This document shows, one piece after another, positions 10,787 to 23,525 of a stretch of 57,500 bases of DNA (position 1 is its first letter; each line of letters starts with the position of its first letter). Position numbers and translations under genes: made by a program. Source of the stretch: Bigelowiella natans CCMP2755 (taxonomy: Eukaryota > Cercozoa > Chlorarachniophyceae). A model generated the notes under the pieces. The model did not search any database. It saw only the letters and a list, made by a program, of their open reading frames with translations, and was not told the DNA's origin. The DNA is taken from contig ADNK01000007.1 in NCBI GenBank assembly GCA_000320545.1, forward strand, positions 15,001-72,500, read 5' to 3'.

Positions 10787-12432
10787 CCTGTCGTATGCCA
10801 CCATTAAACAATAACACACATCAGCGGAACCGCAAGCATACGATGAACGTCTGTGCTGTCTCTGGTAAAGACGCTCTGCCGTAGCGTGCAGTTTTAGATT
10901 TCGTTCGTTCAGATACAACACTACAACCCGTGGTCGAAGTCTCGGAGCATGGGGGAACGAAAGAAGCGCTCGGAGTTAAGGCTCAAGAGGATGCCTAGCA
11001 CGTTGAGAAAAGACGACTGGTGAAAGAAATGTAGCACCGAATCACTAAATATGGGCCCCACCTGCAATGCACGTCGAAGCAAGGCGCAACGTCCTTCGAC
11101 CGGATCCGCGCGCCGCCATAAATCACTCCGGCTGCTCACGACTGAATTATTTGCAGAGGAATCTGTGAATTATTCCTCCGTCGTGCGATGACCAACAGAT
11201 AGGTAACTCCTGTTCGGACGGCACATCCCTCTTTCCTCAGGCAATCGTCTAGCTTGGCTCCAACCCCCCCAAATTCGAGACGCCAGAGCTAATACTTCTT
11301 TCTCTGTTCCATGTAAGCACGCCTCCACCAGGCATCCACTCTCGTAACAATAGCAGAACGGACTCAAACGTCTACTCAGTACTTAAGTACTGTAGTCTCC
11401 TGGAAAGAAGAGAGACTTCCTGCTTGTCGTTATGATCAAATCCCCACTATTTTCTTCCGATTTTACCTTGCACGGGCTCATTTTTCGGTTGTCATAGCAC
11501 CTTGCCAAAAATCAATCAATCGCATGTTGTTTAGAATTTGCGACAACATTTCTGATTGATTTTTTTATGAAAGCGCCGAAACATTCCGTTCAGAATCATG
11601 ATTTGTATTACAAAGGCACATGAACGCCATTAAGATTGATATTACGACAAAGAATCTACGTATGTCGTATAGAATAAAATTAATGCATTTGTTCGAAACA
11701 CTCTCAATTTATACGATACTTTGTGTCGTTGAGGATCCTCACGTGGACGTTAGGAGGTAGGGAACCGGGGGGGGAGGGAATAGGCGAATGAAGAGTCCAG
11801 ATATAATTTCAGAGAGTATTTTCGATCATAAACGTTAAATTTAAATAGTTGAAAGTGTGATGGAGGTGGTTGGATCGTACTACTTGCATCATTACCTTGA
11901 ATTCTCGCATTTGCCTTATTACAGTGCTCATAGGAGTTCGGAGAGGGATCTCCAGAGTAAGTTGAATTACTCTGTTGCGACTGGGCTTCTGGGAAATAGG
12001 GGAGGCGGGCCTCATACCAACAAGTATCCGAACCCTCTGAAACACGCATAAAATAGAACATTGCAGTTGAAACAACAAAGTCTCATTGTTACATTTTTTC
12101 ACCACTTGCCATCAACAACGCACCAAAAAGCTTATATCAGCAGTCATCATAACCCTCTCATCTTGCATCAGAAGAAAAGCTTTACTCGCCACAGCGAGTG
12201 GGCGGTGTTCACTGCAAGTATCCATAAGAGCTCTACGAAATAAGTTGCCGAGAAAGGTGGCTCTGCCGCTACTACTGCTTGCCCAGTGTGGACCAGCTAT
12301 TCCAAAAAGACACATCAAAAGTACGAATATAGAAACTTTGATTTGCTTTTCAAGCGATCCGCCCATACATCAAGTTGACATTCAGCGAAACATCTTTCCG
12401 ACAAATCTCAGGAGCAGTCCTCATACACTCTG
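10787..12432. other. Divergent intergenic region, no gene recognised
   Basis: 1.6 kb between the 5' ends of the J-protein gene (-) and the membrane-protein gene (+). It contains short open frames without convincing splice partners. Upstream non-coding or short coding exons of either neighbour could be hidden here. Confidence 0.45.
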
Positions 12433-13253
12433 ATGGAGGACGGCAACATTGATGGAGATGGGACCCATCCTTCACCACGGCACACTTCTGAGTACTTAGC
12501 AATTAATGCTACGAATCTGCATCATGTGGAGTATATATCCACCATATAGATTTGTGAAACGCTTATCGTGGTTAGGTTGAAGGTTCGTCCGAGCAGTTAT
12601 GCAATTTCAGGGCTAAGGAATCGTCGCCACCAAGCAAAGGTAATATCAACTGAGAACCCCTCACTTCCCTTCTGGTGATCATGACATCGTCGAGGAAATG
12701 TTGTTACGTTTGGATATACCACAGAGGTCATCTGCGGGATGGATCTTCTTCCTGCTACCTGTTTCTGGCCAGAGGTTCATCATGGTCAGCAGCGTGTGCT
12801 TCCTCATCACGTTGTTCCTCTGCACAGTGACAATATATCTCCTCGCCACGGCCAACGGTGTGTCATACTCACAGACCAACAAACAAGGGATTACATTTCA
12901 AGTCTTTGTGTCACTGATTGTAGTCTCTCTCTCCCTCCCTTTTTCTTTACCTTCAACAAAAAACACGCACGCGCCCTCGCGCTTATCAGACTTGTTCTCC
13001 CACTCAATTCTCCCCCCTTGTTTTTTTGTTCCGAAGCGAACACAATAGGGCTAATTCAGATTGCTGTGGCCATTGTCACGTGCGACTTTTTCACCGTCTG
13101 CCTTGGTACACCCGTCTCTTACAACAGACGCACACGCACACAGACGCCTACAGAAGTTAAAGAACACAATTCTTAAATATAGTGAGTGTTGACGCCCTTC
13201 GTGGTTCCCGGACCACGCACACCTACACATACTTACACACATACACACACAAA

Positions 13254-13293
<40 letters not shown>

Positions 13294-13674
13294 GTTCACG
13301 TACACGTTTGCACTGATTTGTTTCTCTTAGTGTGGGACGGCGTTTATGCTGAGGCACAATCTCGGCTGAACGTGTCGGGACTGTTTGCTCTCGCGCTGCT
13401 GCTTCTCTCCATTGCAGGTAAATTATTATATCGTCACTTTGATCGTCATGATAAGTAACTGAGCGTTTGCTTTTCATCAAAACAAAAGGTATGGCAGAAG
13501 CGACAATAAAGTGGCGGGAGGGTGGCATAGAGACCTCTTCGATCACAGAGCACTATGTAAATCAAATTCAATGAATAGGAAGTTGTAGTAGGGGAACAAA
13601 AACAAAAAAATAAGAGGAGGAAATGACTCTCATCCCTGTCATCACACCGCCAGCACTTGTCATCATTATCACCA

Positions 13675-13711
<37 letters not shown>

Positions 13712-15505
13712 CACTAGGTATTCCTCGGGACGATGCTTGGTTGCGCTCTCAAGGCAATCGTTCACCTATTTCTCGTCATCAACTGCATCTTCCTCCCCAG
13801 TTTGGCTTTCAGCGATAAGATCAGCGGTTCAGGGGGGGGCATCCTTCCAGGGAATGGCAGTTATTATGGAAGCGGGGGGAGAGGGAGTAACTGGCCGCTA
13901 CTCTCGCGAAATAACATGGCGCCATCTAAGATGATGATGCGGTCTCAGTATGAAAACTTCATCTCCGTCCTCAACTTGGATCTTGGGCTAAGCTTAGCCA
14001 CAGTGCTGCTATGCTGGGATTACACATTCCCAGATCTGCGACTCGAGACAATCTTCGATGCGTTCTCCTCCTCCTTCTGCATGCTCAATGTGCTTCTCAT
14101 CTTCGCATTGCCCATATGGTATTATTACTACTAGTAGTACCAGCAGCAGCAGCAGCATCTTTTGTAGGAGCCATTAGAGGAAGGTGGACATGGTATGCTT
14201 TCGAAATAGTTTCGCCAGTGAAGCAGCCCTGCTATCGTTGCTTCCTGCTTCTTTAATGAAAATGCAAAATTGACGAATGTTTCCAGAGACGAACTGCAAA
14301 AAAATATGAGTGTAATGGCGTGTGCTTGCAATTTGACTCCCCTCCCCTTCTCCCCCCCCCTACCCTGGGTATGCTGCTTAGGTCTGTCGTTTTGTGGCTG
14401 GCTGTCGTCAACGAACTCCATGTAATACGAAGAAGAATGAGTGAAGTGATGATGGGATAACACTATTCGTACACACACACACGCACACGTATATAAATGC
14501 ATATACAGGCTGCTTCAACTGGCATTATCTTTTCTGGAAGTATATTTCTTGGATTCTTCTGCTGCGTCAAGGTGAAACTAGTGAATCATGTCCCTTTTCA
14601 AGATCGATGAGAAGTAGAAAATATGCCAACATTATTATCGCTTTGTGGCGCTTTCTTTCACCGAGAACATGTAATAAATGCATGTTGATTACGACTTGCC
14701 GAAGAAGGCCGTGGTCGAAGGGGCAAGCCTGTTAGTTGTTAATGGAGTTATCAGTATGTTGCATGAACGTTCTTTTTTTACGAGGAATGAATGATCTTTC
14801 CTTTATAGGGGATTGGTGAATTTTTTGAGCCGGCGAAGGCAAATTGGCAGAAAGCCCATCAGGTCTCTATCTTCTCCCTCCCTCCCCCATCCTAACCTTT
14901 TTTTAATTTTAGTCTCATCTAATAACTTTTTCCCAACGAGTAGCGTTGTATCTGTCTGATTTCTTCCAACCCGTTTCTTTGAATTGTCATGGAATATTGT
15001 TTAAGAACGTGGTTCTCTTGAGCTGCCTCGTGGTGGTCGTTGCCCGGGTGTACTTGTACATCTGCTTTCTACAGGTTACATTGATAGCAGTCCCTCGTCC
15101 GTCCATTAACAACGTGTTTCATGCGTGCTTGTTTGGACAGAGCACACACACACACCACACACACACACATGCACACGCACACACACGCACATCGTTTCAT
15201 TTGTTAGTATGCTTAGAAAGTCTTGCTGCATACGCATGCACGTGTGTCTCATTGTGTCTGCATCCGTGCTTTATATTAACTCCCACATATATAACATTTT
15301 CTGTCGTATCGCGGCTTCTTTTGCTGCAACCTATCTGCAAACACCCAAATTGAGCAGATTCACAAGTTTCTTGGAAAGGGCAAGAAATTCAAGCAGCAGG
15401 TATGCCACATGCACGCACGTGCGAGCACACACACACACACGCACATTAATACACGAATACGACCAAAATCAATAGACGGTGTGCGTAGTGATTTTGGAGT
15501 TCTGA
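12433..15505 (+). CDS. Multi-pass membrane protein, family not recognised
   Basis: Thirteen exons join in phase to 432 codons: 12433-12525, 12583-12639, 12725-12857, 13037-13105, 13331-13417, 13489-13556, 13718-14118, 14382-14421, 14509-14571, 14809-14862, 14913-15074, 15358-15399, 15476-15505. Hydrophobic segments occur at VSSVCFLITLFLCTVTIYLL, IGLIQIAVAIVTCDFFTV, SGLFALALLLLSIAG, FLGTMLGCALKAIVHLFLVI, a stretch near LSLATVLLC, SVVLWLAVV and its flank, STGIIFSGSIFLGFFCCV, and NVVLLSCLVVVVARVYLYI, so about eight membrane helices. A Gly-rich loop follows the fourth. The C-terminal tail is short and basic (HKFLGKGKKFKQQ). The helix count would suit a transporter or receptor, but I recognise no signature. 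The last exon is weakly supported; the start was chosen as the first in-frame ATG that splices in phase. Confidence 0.7.
13255..13291. repeat. (GA)n microsatellite in intron
   Basis: Pure AG run in the membrane-protein intron before the exon at 13331. Confidence 0.95.
13677..13711. repeat. (ATC)n repeat next to acceptor
   Basis: A CAT/ATC run ends about six bases before the acceptor AG (13716-13717) of the exon starting at 13718. Confidence 0.95.
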
Positions 15506-17458
15506 GTCGTCGAGTTTTAATTCTAAATCATCACCATATTTTATTCTCATAATCTTTCACGCCATCATCATTATTATAATCAATCATCATCAAAATCGCA
15601 ATCAGGTGAATCGGCTTCGGTACTATAGTAAGGAGCAGAAGATCATACCCAGGCCTGGTACTAAACAGTATGGCACATTGTGTAGTTGAGATACAACGAC
15701 AACGACAAACAACAACAACACAGAATCCCGGAGGCATCCGAGTGATTAAGTTCACAGCTAAATTATAGATCATACAGTAGAGGTAGCCGTCATCATGCCA
15801 TGAGAATAAGATGTATGGATGTAAAATTATCCAGTAATAATCTCATATGCTCGCAAAATAGAGATAGAGAAGGAGGACACATTGCATGGAGACCCGCATG
15901 TGCATGCCCTGCGAGTAAAACCTTTGAGTATGAGTCTCAATGATCATGGCGAGGCTACCTAGCCAATGACACTTTCGCAACAAAGCAATCACATAGCAAT
16001 GCATGTGTTTCAAGTTGGCACAGCCCATGGAAGCAAAATGTGACATGCTAGCATGCATGTCTAGATGCACGCACGTCGCATCTGCTCCATGCAATCAGCT
16101 GAATCAGTGTGACAAGCTAGCATCGCAGTCCAGCAGTGCCCTGCTAGCCTGCTCTGGCGTCGCTCTGGCTCTGGAGCTTGCTAACAGCTCCCATGCTGGC
16201 CATGGCGCTTGCATGGTTGAAGAACGGGAGATCAAGATGGGCGAGGAGAGCCAGAGAGAACCAGTGTCCACTGCGAACACCGAGTGTTTTGAATTTTTTT
16301 TGCGATGCTGATCGAAGCTAGCGAAGGTGTCCAACACAGCTAGCTAGGTGTGTGCATGCTGGCATGTTTTCATCGATGAAAAATGCACTTTGAAGGCAAT
16401 GCGAAGTGCACATCGATTGCTTGCCCATGAGACGTGACAATGGATGCAATGACATGGCATGCACACAACATGCTGCACACAGACTAGACAGAGTGGACAG
16501 TGGGTGTTTGATCGCGATTTTGGCAAGAATTGTGTCGCAATTGGGGGACCTTGATGCAGAGGGCTGGTATGGACACGAACCTAAGGACGAAGGTGAGTTC
16601 TGGGTAAGCGACAAAGGAGATAAGGTTAGAGAGGAATCTATTACCTGGTGGTTGGTGAAGTTCCGAAAGCGATGAAGGTCTAAGGGAATAAGGAAGGAAG
16701 GAAGGAGCAACATCGCAAGCACACCTGTAGCGCGTACCACTACGCGGGCACAAGTCACGTGCGACAACAAAGGGGTTGTCGCGGATATAGAATATAGATA
16801 ACGTAGATATTAATACAGCATAGGCACGTGGGTTCCGGCGGGACTCATGGCAGCACACCGGAAGTGTGCTGCCCCACGTGCGGCGGCATTCGCGAAAGCT
16901 TCGCGAATGATTACGCAGTGCACGATTTAATAAAAATATAATCTTTAATAAAAATAAACACAACTCTTCAAAAGGAAGCAAACGTGCCTTTCCCCCCCCC
17001 TGCCTACTTGTGCACGTAGCGCCTCGGCCTGTGAACACCTTACGCGCAACAACCTTTGGCTTCCACACACGGGAAACGATTTCAAATCCATCGTCTCTCT
17101 CGACTCTCCAGAGATTTGGTGACAACACTTGAAATCACCTCAAAACATGAAAAAAATTTTGCCTCACGAGAAAATGTAATTTTCACCGGTGGAATTCCGG
17201 CAAAAAAGTGAGAGTTCGCACAAGTCCAACTGAATTGTTGGATGCGACGAGTCTGCTGGTGGCATGTTAGTTAGTTAGTTAGTTAGTTGTTCTTTTCTTG
17301 AGAAACTCTTCTGCTGGGCAGCTGGATCCATATGGTACTTTTACGGATAATAAAATGTCTAATTCAAAAATGAAAGAAAACAAATACAACAACAACAAGA
17401 ACGCCAGCGCTTCCAAAGGTAGGGAGACACGTGCCCGCTTCCGAGGGAGGTCCATACG
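15506..17458. other. Intergenic, repeat-like composition, no gene seen
   Basis: Two kilobases with many short palindromes (GCATGC, GCTAGC) and no frame that splices or resembles a family. A (GTTA)n run sits at 17264-17289. The texture matches that of the non-coding belt around the retrotransposon, which suggests decayed repeats. Confidence 0.5.
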
Positions 17459-17715
17459 ATGGCGGACAGCAGTAGCTCATGGTCTCTGCAGTGCAAGTTT
17501 AAGGGAAAGAGTGTAACAGTGTGTGCTCTTCCCACTGCCTCCTGGCTCAGCGTAAAGCAGCAGCTCGAAGATGCGCTTGGTATCCCTTCTGGCCAGCAGG
17601 TGTGTTACAGTACGTGTGAATAAGAATGTTTCTTGTCGAGGGGATGGGTCTATCTCACAAATTGAAGTGCAGAGGAGGAATGCAATAGGGGATGTATAGC
17701 GTGCCTCGGTCTACC

Positions 17716-17746
<31 letters not shown>

Positions 17747-18562
17747 CTTCTTCTTCTTCTACATCCTTTCTAATTCGATGATCCCAGGCATCTATCATCC
17801 CCATCCCACTAAAAATAGTCTTTGGTTAACATTTTGGCATCTGCTCCTCCCTATTGTCTTATTCCCCACTCCTTCATCCCCCTCACAATTTTCCCTCTCT
17901 GCTATGCTGTCGAGAAGAAGTTGATTTGTAGGGGGAAACAGGTGAAGGATGACATGACCGTGCGGGACACGAAAGGTAGTAAGAAAAGCTCTCAGAGATA
18001 TACAGACTGTACAGAAAGTGCGCCAAATGTGCAGGATAATCATTCTTACCTTTCCCGTCCAAAGGCGCGAAGGACAAAGCGCGCATAATGGTACTGGCTG
18101 CTAACAGGTAGCGGTGGTGGCTTGCAGGACTAGAACTAGAATCTCCACCTAACGTATTTCCCTGCCAAGTATGCATCACGACACGAACGCCTCTTCTCTT
18201 AGCAGCGAGGTGCGACAGGCTGAGGAGAAGCGACAGCAGAAGAACCAAAATGACGAGAAATTTTCGAACGTCTTTAGGAAAGGGGAAGTTGTTCTGTACA
18301 AGGTGAAAGGCGAAGATGAAGATGAAGATGATCATAGGATTCTTTGCAGTAGAAATGGAGGAAGGAAATAGACAGAAAACACCGTTGCAATATAGCGTAC
18401 ACCTAACACTTGTTCAGTATCCGCATCCATTCACTCAATTTTCTCGTTGTTGTGCATCGATCGTTCGAGAAGGGCCAAGAGGATGTTACTGTATTGAAGG
18501 CACATTTCGATGACCCAACAGAAGTAGATTAATGATGATTATGATCATGATATTTATTATTG

Positions 18563-18596
<34 letters not shown>

Positions 18597-19312
18597 GCGC
18601 CTGAATGGATGGGGAGAGGGGAGGTGTATCAGAGAGTCGGAGAGCAGTCGAGATTGTAGTTTGTTTGCCAAATGCTGTCGTTCTTGACTAGGAGTTTTAA
18701 TGGTAACAACAGGTATACTACACTATTAAGCGCTCCGACGGCACAGAGCGGCAAACAATTTCCAAGTAACATACTGAAATAATCCACTTAGTATGTATCT
18801 GGCCTGTCTTCTTCGCTACCACGTTCCTCTTTCACTCTCCTCCACATCGTCCGCGCAACAGATACCTGTCCCGGAAAAGTGCCGCTGCCGAGTCTCCATC
18901 GCCTCCGTCATTGTCCTCATCAGCACTGAGGAAAGCAGAGGGGGTTGAAGAGAGTAGCTCAAAAGATGATAATGATACGAAAGGCAACGACTCTAAGAGT
19001 GCCGTAGCAGCGACGAGTGGCAATTCTTCCTCTTCCTCCTCTTCTTTCCCTTTTCATGCTCCGCCAAAGGTGTCTCACAATTGTGTTCAAATTTACTTGC
19101 GGAGCTCTTTTGTAACATAAAAGTATTCTCATCATCGTCATCATCGCAAAGGCTCATCCTCCCCCTCCTCCTCCTATCCTTCTTTGATCATCATCGTGTC
19201 GTAAACGATGCTATCGTTGCAGGACACGAACATCAAATATATTGTCGTGAAGCACGGGGCAAAGGCATATTACATCCCTTGCGACCCCGATAAGGAAACC
19301 GTTGGTGAGCTT

Positions 19313-19352
<40 letters not shown>

Positions 19353-19498
19353 TTATTATACAAATATATATATAAAACACCTCGTGGTACACACCATTCC
19401 AACCAGGTGGGATTAAGATACGGCTCGAGGAGGTCTTGGGCGTTCCGAAGAGAGTCATCCGGCTAGTTGCAGGCCGCCTTACGGTAGTAGTAGTAGTT

Positions 19499-19529
<31 letters not shown>

Positions 19530-20789
19530 CGGTGCTGGCATGAATGGAGTGCGCAAACAATATCTTTAATTTTGTACAGTATCTTATTTTGTCTTTCCTA
19601 CTGTTTGTGAGAAAGTACGTTGCTGGGTGCATAGCTGCATTATTCGCACTGCATACTACTCGCACGTAAGAGCAGAGTTCCCCCCTCCTCATCTGACCCA
19701 AATGTACCGCCATCGTCAGAAAGCCGACGACGACACCGTGCTCGCATCTGTGAGGATAAAGCATAAATCGAAGGTGGATTTTGCTAGGACGATGCGAGAA
19801 GCTAGGAGTGCTTGAAACGAGGGATGTGTGCAATGTAGATTAGTATGTGATGAAGTTGATGGTGGGTTGGATTGACGGGTGCTCCTTGTTTGCTCTTTTT
19901 CACGTTGATCGAAAAGATGATGGTTCTCTTCAAGGAAGGATTTCATATCGCTCGGTGCGCAATGATGCTCGCTAGTAGCTTATAAATCATAAACGTTTTG
20001 GGTCGTCGTATAGAATCGTCGGTGTGAAATGTAGTGGTGATTCAGATCTTAATGCCATCTTTTCCATACTCTGTGGAAGAATCTTGATGACTCAATTTTC
20101 CCCCTGATTTCTCTGCATTTATATATGTTACATTTATTTATGTATTTGGTATTGTCAATTTTATTCTGAGCTATTTTCTGAGCTATCTTTTATCTTTGTC
20201 TTTATCTATCTTCCAGATATGGAGAGGAGGTATTGCAGAAAGCCATAGCGCAGGTACTGCTTCTACTAGTAGTAACTACTACAAATCCTACTACCTAATA
20301 TCTGATGCTTACTAGATATCTCCATCATCACCATCATTTCCATCATTGTCATTCACAGATTGAAGCTGCGGAACAACTGGCTGATTCAACTGAGAAACGA
20401 TTCGAGCATCGAGGTATGCATCCTATGATATATGAATAGAATCTACCGCAAGTCGCTATGATTATAACCTTGGCAATTCGATAGTATACCTACTCGTTGA
20501 GTCTCATGGTCGTCAGGTCTCGATTTAGCGGAGGGGGTCAGGCGTTTATTTAGCCTTAACGACGCAGTCAGTAACTTGCACCGCACGCTCGAAGGTATGG
20601 TCTTGATTAGTGGAAACGATACACCACACACACACACACACATACACGAGCGCACGTGTACAATCAACTTATACAGGTGTGACTGTGAAGTCGGCTAGTG
20701 AGAAGATTGTTAGCGGGCTGAAAGAACGATTGCGTGTGCTCAAGCGAAGAGTGAAGGAAATTACAAAAGCGCGTTCAGAGTTTGGGTGA
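17459..20789 (+). CDS. Ubiquitin-like / Tudor-like / ubiquitin-like / BAG-like protein
   Basis: Fifteen exons join in phase to 406 codons: 17459-17599, 17918-17975, 18065-18107, 18170-18302, 18473-18523, 18713-18765, 18862-19069, 19223-19304, 19407-19483, 19720-19773, 19917-19954, 20217-20253, 20359-20413, 20517-20594, 20677-20789. Residues about 8-80 form a ubiquitin-like fold (FKGKSVTVCALPTASWLSVK, GIPSGQQKLICRGKQVKDD). Residues about 118-162 (GEVVLYKGQEDVTVLKAHF, DDPTEVYYTIKRSDGTERQT) look like an SH3/Tudor-like beta-barrel. A Ser-rich, acidic linker follows. Residues about 230-310 form a second ubiquitin-like domain ending VRIKHKSKMMVLF, a typical UBL ending. Residues about 313-406 are helical (IEAAEQLADSTEKR, LNDAVSNLHRTLEG, LKERLRVLKRRVKEI), in the position of a BAG domain as in plant UBL-BAG proteins. 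Role inferred: an Hsp70 nucleotide-exchange or proteasome adaptor. The BAG call is by position and helicity, not by diagnostic residues. Confidence 0.82.
17712..17760. repeat. (TTC)n repeat in intron 1
   Basis: About 16 TTC units in the first intron of the UBL-BAG gene. Confidence 0.95.
18557..18595. repeat. (ATC)n repeat in intron
   Basis: A CAT/ATC run in the UBL-BAG gene intron between exons 5 and 6. Confidence 0.95.
19316..19348. repeat. (GA)n microsatellite after splice donor
   Basis: The run begins about ten bases after the donor GT of the exon ending at 19304 in the UBL-BAG gene. Confidence 0.95.
19484..19530. repeat. (GTA)n repeat starting at splice donor
   Basis: The GTAGTA run begins exactly at the donor of the exon ending at 19483, so the repeat supplies the donor dinucleotide itself. 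Confidence 0.9.
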
Positions 20790-21457
20790 TGCACGCTACG
20801 ATGTATGCAGCAACGTTGTCAAAATCATGCTCTTTCAAACCGTGTACAGTATCTTATTATGTTGACGATCAACGTGGAAATAGACGAACGATGCTGGTAT
20901 TATTACTACGCGTAGCGCTGTGTCGCAACCCTGGGGATACCCCTCATTTCCCCCACATAGCCTGCAATGTGTCGCAGATTCAGACTACTTCTCAAGACTA
21001 AATCATTACGCCTCTCACATGCGTGTACACATGATCTTCACTGTGCTGCGATACGGCAATTCCTCAAATCAAATCAACTACTACGCTGATAGCTTTACAT
21101 GCAGTTGCTACGATGCATTGTAAGGTTGGTAGCAGGTGATATTTTATAACGTGAGGCGACGTATAGCACAATTGGTAGCCAATTACCATCACTAAAATGC
21201 TCTTCAGTCTCGCTACTACAAGGAGCAGAGACGTTTTTCTATAATCAAAGGAAAAAGGCTCCCCCGTCATTTTGCAATGCTGCTTGTCCCAAGGGAAGTT
21301 GGAGATTGGCGCTCTAAGAAAACGAACATATCACACATACTAACCAAGTACCGACTTATAACATGTGAAGAACTGTCCACGCCGTCCATACACTGGCAAC
21401 ACACACACGCGCGTGCACGCAAGGATGTGTAGTATATGTAAGGGATGGAAAAGGTAG
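20790..21457. other. Intergenic between convergent genes
   Basis: Between the UBL-BAG stop and the stop of the minus-strand DUF3783-like gene. No gene seen. A tRNA A-box-like string near 21156 lacks the rest of a tRNA. Confidence 0.5.
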
Positions 21458-22249
21458 CTATGTAACCGTTGCCATTGAGATTCGTGCATGACGGTACAGC
21501 AGCGGATCAAGCACTATCTCTAACAGCATAGCCTTTATTCCATGCCGTCATCACCCAAGCAAAATGATATCATGGAGGGAAAAGGAAGTGGTGATTAGAA
21601 AGGATTAGAACAGTAGTGATGAAACAAACTTATAAGACTCTGTTGGTGTTACGCATGGTTAGCTCTTTATCACAAATTATATTTTCCCATTCTTCATGCT
21701 TAATAACATTCAGCCACATTTGCTCATCGTCCACGAATCATCATCCTACCTGCTCTATGACTGCAATGCCTGCGAAAAAGAAAACTGGCCCGGAACTCCA
21801 ACTGTAGATATTTGCGTGCGTGCATTTTGTGTACGGTATGTGTTACGGGATAGGTCGTCGTCATCATCATTATCATCATCATTATCATTAAGAACAACTT
21901 CAAAACCAGACGTCAACTTTCATCACCGTAGTCTTATTTTCCCTCAATATCCTCATCATCGTCACCAGCACCAGATATATCATCACCTCTTCTCCTTCTC
22001 ATACCACCTCAGCTATAGCTAGACATCAGCATCAATATTCATCATAAAGTCATCTTAGTCGTGTTGTCATCGTGCCACACACCCGGACGGATCCACGTCG
22101 ATTTCCCCACTAAACAGCTCAGGCTTGCTAACCCATTGAGGCTCCGGGAGGAGGATGGCGTCAGCTACAGGCATCGACATCATCTCAGAAGACACGGGTA
22201 CTAGAGAGATCCAGTCCGCACCACCTCTACATTTTATAAGATGTGTTTG

Positions 22250-22322
<73 letters not shown>

Positions 22323-22796
22323 CGTATCCAGGAAATAAAGGGAAAGAGAAGAACAGACAACCAAATCACGCACGGCAACACCCAGAAATCATCGAGCACA
22401 GTTGCTCAATACGGTATCGAATAACCATCTATTGCAAAACACACACGCAAGCACACATGCACATCCCTACACACTATAGGCACGTGTACATTCTGTGCAC
22501 ATTACGGCCTAGAACTGCCCACGCTGACGCCAACGTCTTCTTTCGAGACACCTTCCTCTTCTCTCTTCAACCCCCCCCTCTCCTTAATAATGATGGTGAT
22601 GGTGTATCAGGTCATTATGAGTACTACTTATCGAATAGTTGTCGCAGCTGGCCAATTTGTGTCGGAGTGAGGCCAAACACCAAGACGGCCTGCAGGGCGG
22701 TGAAGAGGTGAGTGGGAGGATAATGAGGTAGGACAATGAATTATGTAACGTGCTATTTCAGCCAATCCTTACCGCTTGATCGCCCTCAGCCTCCAT
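21458..22796 (-). CDS. Small DUF3783-like protein
   Basis: Five exons join in phase to 118 codons: 22796-22773, 22689-22628, 22226-22083, 21801-21750, 21532-21458. The product starts MEAEGDQA, continues AVLVFGLTPTQIGQLRQLFD, then GADWISLVPVSSEMM, LLPEPQWVSKPELFSGE, GPVFFFAGIAVIEQ, and ends with a helix plus ARISMATVT. The layout (a strand FGLxPxxI, a helix, a VPVxxEM strand, a PQW turn, a strand xVFFFxG, a helix, a final strand) parallels plant and algal DUF3783 proteins, whose function is unknown; some are plastid-targeted. No leader peptide is visible. An alternative third-exon donor would lead to a short acidic tail near 21941-22006 instead. Microsatellites fill intron 2. Confidence 0.55.
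22254..22319. repeat. (TC)n-(TG)n compound microsatellite
   Basis: About 18 TC units then about 13 TG units in an intron of the DUF3783-like gene. On the coding strand it reads (CA)n(GA)n upstream of the acceptor at 22226. Confidence 0.95.
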
Positions 22797-23525
22797 TTCT
22801 ATTCAAATTGGACGAGTTTACATATCGGAAAGATGTAGCAAGGCAAACAGCGCATTAGCGCTCACCCATATCTTGTCAAAACGTTAAATTTCAAGAAGGT
22901 CTCTCGGATCACTCCTCCCCCCTCACAGCTCTATGTTCAATGGTGTCGCTAACTCGTGCTCGTCATGCTCCTCAAAAACAAAATTCGCACCCAGTCGATC
23001 GAGGTCGCGTTGGTCTGGCAAACGTGCCCATCTGGCAAACGAGGAGGCAGAGCGGGGAAGAGAACTGTAAGGCCGAAACGGTTCTACTTTCCGTGGCCAA
23101 AGCGAGGGTACACTGGCGATTGAACGTTCGGCTCGATAAGCACGAGAAAGAACCTAGATTGCGCACAGCTAATCAGATACCACTTCCGAAGCCGCATCGA
23201 GCGAAACTCACCTCTGTGCGCGCACAGCTACGAGTCCCTGGGTTCTGGATATGGTTCACCGTCCTAAGCATCCTCCTTGGATTTGATGAGACAAGGGGGG
23301 GGAGAGAGAGGAGTAGGAGTGGAGATAGCACCGAAACCGCGGTGGGGAGGTTGGCCATACCCCTCCTCTTCTTCTGTCTGCTCTTCCGAGGCCTCTGTGC
23401 TGCGTGTATGTGTGTAATGCGTGTATAATTTCGACGGGGAACAACCCGTAAAATATCCTAATTATTCTGACTAAAACCAAGCTAATTGGGCACTCGGCAC
23501 AATCCTTCAACTTCCGTTCTGGAAA
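22797..23525. promoter_or_regulatory. Divergent intergenic region
   Basis: About 730 bp between the start of the DUF3783-like gene (-) and the start of the intronless gene (+). It must hold promoters for both. A frame at 23173-23358 (-) begins with a signal-peptide-like hydrophobic stretch but has no partner exons, so I do not call it. Confidence 0.4.

Noticed and set aside
21150-21185. tRNA-like A box (TAGCACAATTGGTAG)
   Set aside because: No matching B box, acceptor stem or anticodon arm can be formed around it.
22940-23428. 162-codon plus-strand frame
   Set aside because: Composition is unlike a folded protein, there is no recognisable motif, and it sits in the divergent promoter region.
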